Source: SCTD01 sp963781675 (GTDB lineage: Bacteria; Actinomycetota; Actinomycetes; Mycobacteriales; SCTD01). Taken from it: a stretch of 64,000 bases of DNA. The DNA is taken from contig CAWAGF010000005.1 of the NCBI GenBank assembly GCA_963781675.1, forward strand, positions 434,001-498,000, given 5' to 3'. Numbering within the stretch: position 1 is the first letter of the stretch; each line of letters starts with the position of its first letter. Positions 60,647 through 64,000 of the stretch are shown here, piece after piece. Below the pieces are notes generated by a model, which was not told where the DNA came from, did not search any database, and was given only the letters and a program-made list of their open reading frames with translations. The translations under genes and the position numbers were made by a program.

Positions 60647-61578
60647 TCACAGGCCCGCCTCGGCGGACCACGACAGCGCGCCGGCGTGGTGGAAGTAGCG
60701 GCGGCTGACCGCGTCGCCGACCTCGGAGCAGGTGCGCTGCAGGCTGTCGAGCAGCTGCGGCAGGTCCTCGAGCAGGTCGTCCGCGACGCGGAACTCGAGG
60801 TCGGTACGGGCCCGTCCGAGCAGCCGGCGCGCGCGGTCGTCGACGCCGGTGCGGCCGGCCGTCGGGTCGAGCTCGGCGAGGCAGCGCTCGGCCTGCACCA
60901 GCGCCGCGTAGACGCTGCGCGGGAACAGCCGGTCCAGCACGAGGAACTCCACGACGCGCTCCGCCTCGACCGCCGAGCGGTAGGTGCGCAGGTAGGCCTC
61001 GTGCGCGCTGCACGACTTGAGCAGGCCGACCCATCCGGCGCTGACGTTGCGCTGGCCGGCCCGGGCCCACAGCAGGCGCGCGGTCATGTCGACGCGCTCC
61101 AGCGACCGCCCGAGCACGAGGAAGCGCCAGCCGTCGTCGCGCGGCATCGTCCCGTCGAGCAGCCCCGCGACGACCGCCGCGCGCTCGCGCACGTGCCGGA
61201 AGAAGCCGTGCGGACCGTGCCGCCCGGCGGCCGACTGCTGCGAGGGCAGCGAGTGGTAGGTCGCGTTGAGGCACTCCCAGAGCTCGCTCGACAGCGCCTC
61301 GCGCACGCCACGGGCGTTCTCGCGCGCACCTGCCAGCGCGCCGACGATGCTGCTCGTGGCGGCCCGGTCGAAGGCCAGCAGGTTCGTCGTCCGCAGCGAG
61401 TCCAGCTCGCCGTCGGGGACCGGCACGCCCATGACCTGCAGCAGGTCGTGGCACGCCGTCGCCTCGTCGACCCACGGGTCCTCGAGCAGCGTCTGCACGT
61501 GCACGTCGAGCAGGCGGCTGGTGTCCTCGGCGCGCTCGACGTAGCGGCCGATCCAGTAGAGCGACTCGGCGACGCGGC

Positions 61579-61585
<7 letters not shown>
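60647..61585 (-). CDS. Alpha-E domain protein
   Basis: All-helical protein of 312 residues starting VLSRVAESLYWIGRYVERAE, the signature of the alpha-E (DUF403) family. RNVSAGWVGLLKSCSAHEAY and VYAALVQAERCLAELDPT are further matches. Family function is unknown; it always accompanies ATP-grasp and transglutaminase-like genes. The GTG at 61585 overlaps the stop of the ATP-grasp gene by seven bases, hence coupled translation. Confidence 0.9.
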
Positions 61586-63162
<1,577 letters not shown>

Positions 63163-63262
63163 GCCGCACCCCTCCCCTGCTCGCCGTGCCGGGCAAACTG
63201 GGGGCCGCACGTGTCGCCGGTGTTTCGCGATCTTCGGCCGCCGGCGCGCTGGCGGCGGCTGC

Positions 63263-63268
63263 TATCGT
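63263..63268 (+). promoter_or_regulatory. -10 element of rpsT
   Basis: TATCGT about 75 bases before the rpsT start would give a leader of roughly 70 nt. The 181-base gap (63163-63343) holds no other gene; upstream of this element lies the start region of the divergent ATP-grasp gene. Confidence 0.5.
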
Positions 63269-63343
63269 GGTCGCCGAACGCGTGCGCTCCGTGCTGCACG
63301 CCTGCAGGACCCACCCCCCGATCAGGACTGAGGACGACGCAGC

Positions 63344-63619
63344 GTGGCGAACATCAAGTCGCAGATCAAGCGCATCAAGACCAACGAGAAGGCGCGCCTG
63401 CGCAACAAGTCGGTCAAGTCCTCCCTCAAGACCGCCATCCGCAAGTACCGCGAGGCCGCCGACGCCGGCGACGTCACCGCCGCCACCACGCTGATGCGCG
63501 ACGCCAGCAAGGCCCTCGACAAGGCCGCCAGCAAGGGCGTCATCCACGCCAACCAGGCCGCCAACCGCAAGTCGGCGATGGCCAAGAAGGTCGCGCAGCT
63601 GAGCAGCACCAGCTCCTAG
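63344..63619 (+). CDS. rpsT: 30S ribosomal protein S20
   Basis: Protein of 91 residues: VANIKSQIKRIKTNEKARLR, KSVKSSLKTAIRKYREA, ALDKAASKGVIHANQAANRK, the complete S20 three-helix pattern that binds 16S rRNA. GTG start with AGGAC upstream. A strong terminator follows. Near lepA, as usual in actinobacteria. Confidence 0.97.
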   Translation: MANIKSQIKRIKTNEKARLRNKSVKSSLKTAIRKYREAADAGDVTAATTLMRDASKALDKAASKGVIHANQAANRKSAMAKKVAQLSSTSS

Positions 63620-63628
63620 CTCCTCCGT

Positions 63629-63667
63629 ACGACGGCGCCGCCTCCCCCGGGAGTGCGGCGCCGTCGT
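63629..63667 (+). terminator. Terminator of rpsT
   Basis: ACGACGGCGCCGC (63629-63641) pairs perfectly with GCGGCGCCGTCGT (63655-63667) across a 13-base loop, ten bases after the rpsT stop. Confidence 0.8.
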
Positions 63668-63747
63668 CGTTCCGGGGCTCGGTCATCGTCGTTCCGGGGC
63701 TGGGTCGCCGCTGTGAGCGGTGACCGAAGGCGTAGCCGCTCGGCTAC
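63664..63747. repeat. Direct repeat and hairpin between convergent genes
   Basis: TCGTCGTTCCGGGGCT occurs at 63664-63679 and again at 63686-63701, a 22-base period. Further on GTAGCCG (63732-63738) and CGGCTAC (63741-63747) form a tight hairpin around the stop codon of the last gene, a possible terminator for it. Confidence 0.6.
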
Positions 63748-64000
63748 TGCGGAGCCGCGCCCGGCTCGGGCTCGTCCTGCGCCGCGGCTGGGCCGGCGCT
63801 GCGGTCCAGCAGCCCCTGGAGCGCGTCGTGCGCCTTGACGATCGCTGCCACCGCGACGGGCAGCGCCACGATCGACCAGGCCGTCGCGAGGTCGGCCATG
63901 GCGAGCAGGACGCCCGCACCCACGGCACCCTCGCCGAGAGCGGCGCGCTGCCAGGCGTTCGGATGGACGTGCTGCAGGCGGAGCAGCCGCGGGTAGAGCG
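63744..64000 (-). CDS. Hypothetical membrane protein, 5' end outside window
   Basis: Only the last 85 codons are present, in the frame that reads LYPRLLRLQHVHPNAWQRAA and ends EPEPGAAPQ before TAG 63744-63746. One or two hydrophobic helices (GAVGAGVLLAMADLATAWSI, VALPVAVAAIV) are followed by a polar Ala/Glu/Pro tail. No family recognised. It converges on rpsT. Confidence 0.6.
   Translation of the reverse strand, partial: LYPRLLRLQHVHPNAWQRAALGEGAVGAGVLLAMADLATAWSIVALPVAVAAIVKAHDALQGLLDRSAGPAAAQDEPEPGAAPQ

Overview
The window is about 74% G+C by eye, uses GTG, ATG and TTG starts, and has many one- and four-base gene overlaps. Gene content points to a free-living, high-GC actinobacterium (class Actinomycetes): an F420-type LLM oxidoreductase, glycyl-tRNA synthetase of the alpha2 type, DnaJ2/HrcA with a CIRCE site, an inactive cytidine-deaminase-like protein beside era, and a CsbD/DUF-type stress set. 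The genus cannot be fixed from sequence alone. There is no rRNA, CRISPR array, prophage or transposase; one tRNA (Asn, GUU) is present.

Layout. 0-8 kb: a cut-off sensor kinase, two small membrane proteins, tRNA-Asn, a secreted TIM-barrel protein, YtxH/SRPBCC/DUF5709 stress-type proteins, topoisomerase IB and a secreted subtilase. 8-14 kb (minus): rsgA, dgt, dnaG and a principal-type sigma factor. 14-18 kb: a glycosyltransferase relic, an ALDH/LLM pair, and a phosphotransferase bracketed by two 71-bp inverted repeats. 18-29 kb: ppdK, upp, glyS, peroxiredoxin, acetyltransferase, uppS, recO. 29-34.5 kb: EAL phosphodiesterase, secreted LVIVD-repeat protein, era, deaminase-like protein, CorC. 34.5-39 kb (plus): znuA-znuC-znuB-zur with a Zur-like operator, then an LPXTG-anchored LVIVD protein. 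39-46 kb (minus): ybeY, phoH with an intein, HIT, rsmE, dnaJ, hrcA. 46-53 kb: GMC oxidoreductase, coiled-coil/CsbD proteins, MarR/VOC, DEAD-box helicase, hemW. 53-64 kb: PQQ-type dehydrogenase, phosphatase, PIG-L deacetylase, S9 peptidase, lepA, a transglutaminase/alpha-E/ATP-grasp operon, rpsT, and a cut-off gene.

The backbone (dgt-dnaG, glyS, uppS-recO, era-deaminase-like-CorC-ybeY-phoH, rsmE-dnaJ-hrcA, hemW, lepA, rpsT) follows an order I know from mycobacteria and other actinobacteria. The zinc cassette, EAL/LVIVD pair, GMC block and peptidase block look like lineage-specific inserts between backbone genes.

Main points. (1) phoH carries a 359-residue intein with the Trp/Cys/Thr signature of class 3 inteins and a LAGLIDADG endonuclease. 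(2) At least eleven apparent frameshifts, nearly all single extra bases, break otherwise intact genes including the sigma factor and lepA. Two sites share the same ten bases, so most are probably sequencing or assembly errors. (3) Many genes have a TANNNT hexamer exactly 6-7 bases before the start codon, the mark of leaderless transcription. (4) The zinc cassette appears to be autoregulated. (5) rsgA is preceded by a 14-codon ORF with a very strong ribosome binding site.
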